The position numbers were made by a program, and so were the translations under genes. A model generated the notes under the pieces. It was not told the DNA's origin. It made no database searches and was given only the letters and a program-made list of their open reading frames with translations. A stretch of DNA of 64,000 nt from Rostratula benghalensis (taxonomy: Eukaryota > Chordata > Aves > Charadriiformes > Rostratulidae): NCBI GenBank assembly GCA_013399305.1, contig VXAI01000191.1, positions 641,191 through 705,190 of the forward strand, written 5' to 3'. This document shows positions 62,857-64,000 of this stretch, piece after piece (position 1 is the first letter of the stretch; every line of letters begins with the position of its first letter).

Positions 62857-64000
62857 CTTTGTCATAAATGTATGTATGAAGACTGGTTGTAATGAAATGG
62901 ACTTGCAAGTAAAATCTCAAGTTCCTGGTATGTAGGTAAAGTACTTTACTTTTTGGCACCGCTGAATGATTCATCCTGATTTACTGTTTTTAGAGACAGA
63001 GTTTGGAGGCACCAGGTGCAATTTGGTTCAGTTGCCCATCGAGTTGAACAGAATTTAATGGATTCTCAAACTGAAACATTTTCATGAAACTCCTGACCCC
63101 AGAAGGAATATACATTTTCTTAAGAAAAATACTACTTAGTGAAAAGGTTTAGTTTTTGTATATATTATAGAAGGATTCATGTGAGGCTTTATGCTTCACC
63201 TATCGTGTTAAATTCCTAAGTTCTCACTAATTTGTGTTTTCTAGTTACTATATCCAAGACATTTAATTCATAAGCACTTACTACGCCACTTCTACAAGAT
63301 GGTGTTCATATCACCCTACAAAATTAAGCCTCTAATTTAAGATAGTCATGTAGGCTTACTTCATAACCTGCAGAGAACAGGAAATATTTCCATTTGAAAG
63401 TGCCTTTAAAATTGTCTGAGGTGTCTGCTGGCCCCCATTGATTGGAAGGGGAACTTGAACAATTCTTTCTCCATCAGAAGCCTAACTTAAAACAGCTATT
63501 ACAGTGCGTGATGCCCCCCAATAAACTGTTTGCTCTTGTTCTTAAGCAAAACATTTTTTCTTTCCACCTAACTCTTTTTTGTTTGATGGTGTTTTGTTAT
63601 GCTTCTGATAGCTAACAGTCATTGATTTTCAGCCCCTGGGCCCCCATATAAAGTGGTGAGAAAACAATTTCCTTGTTCCCATGAAGTCCATTTCAGGTGC
63701 TGCGTAGTTAAATGGCATAAGAACATAAGAAATTGTCTTCGTTATGGGTGAAACTCATTATGAGAGGACTAAAGCAAGGATCTCTGTGTCCTTTCAAGTC
63801 TCACACAGGCCAATAAGTCAGGACTTCACCTGGGGTTAAGGGATGTCTGAATATGTGCTGGAACAAGGCAGCAACAGTGTACAAAGCAGTGAAACTGCAT
63901 TGCAACCCCAATCCCACGTATTTGGGACTTTAAGGGTAACCCTTTGCTTCAGCTTTCACTGCAAGGAAAATTTGGACATTTAGACGTGGAGTCCCACATT

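Larger units (their letters stand above)
57261..64000. other. Non-coding unique DNA to the window edge
   Basis: No supportable coding region. Contents are a purine-rich tract (58212-58310), a 27-base A run (60454-60480), a 23-base T run (62834-62856), a homeodomain-like motif cluster near 61717-61767 and GTTTT-rich sequence near 62389-62425. Frames of 98-111 codons (for example 59111-59446) show no domain. The phrase 'GAGGCCAAACTCTGCTTTTTG' near 58004 may be a scrap of the old amniote repeat suspected elsewhere. Confidence 0.65.

Noticed and set aside
1..64000. CRISPR arrays, operons, toxin or defence islands, prophage
   Set aside because: The window is vertebrate nuclear DNA. There are no spaced direct repeats of CRISPR type and no prokaryotic coding density.

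Overview
This is vertebrate, almost certainly avian, nuclear DNA. Two CR1 LINE 3' ends carry the bird-typical ATTCTATG/ATTCTGTG terminal octamers, and a 567-bp solo LTR matches an ERVL-type family that I know to be common in songbirds and other Neoaves. The base composition is AT-rich and CpG-poor, with many mono- and dinucleotide runs and no bacterial signals (no operons, ribosome binding sites or tRNA clusters). Placing it in a songbird or other Neoavian is an inference from the LTR family only.

No protein-coding gene can be supported. No open frame encodes a recognisable protein domain except the decayed CR1 ORF2 carboxyl terminus. The longest ATG-initiated frames are about 115-131 codons, close to what chance gives in this much two-stranded AT-rich sequence. 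The window therefore reads as intergenic sequence (a gene desert) or the inside of a very large intron. One open frame on the minus strand (54244-54747, 167 codons) contains a splice-flanked 69-codon segment and is the only place where I would look for a real exon.

Layout: 1-22868 is unique non-coding DNA with microsatellites and decayed palindromic repeats. A minus-strand CR1 fragment lies at 22869-23225. Unique DNA at 23226-36715 includes a dense candidate regulatory block (29160-29930), a strong G-quadruplex motif (32603-32635), a second candidate conserved block (33350-34100) and a near-perfect hairpin (34498-34559). A small retroelement cluster follows: a plus-strand CR1 3' end (36716-36859) and, 120 bp on, the solo LTR (36979-37545), with a consensus CRE, TATA box and ATTAAA signal in the expected order. 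From 37546 to 64000 the DNA is unique again, with a palindromic RFX X-box (39779-39791), paired STAT-type sites (45620-45645), a GC-richer stretch (50700-51370), the candidate exon (about 54493-54700) and facing RUNX motifs (57129-57169).

I found no convincing new multi-gene system. The observations worth testing are single elements: the hairpin, the G-quadruplex, the candidate exon, the LTR promoter and the palindromic transcription-factor sites. All enhancer-like calls come from motif reading alone and need a multi-species alignment or chromatin data.
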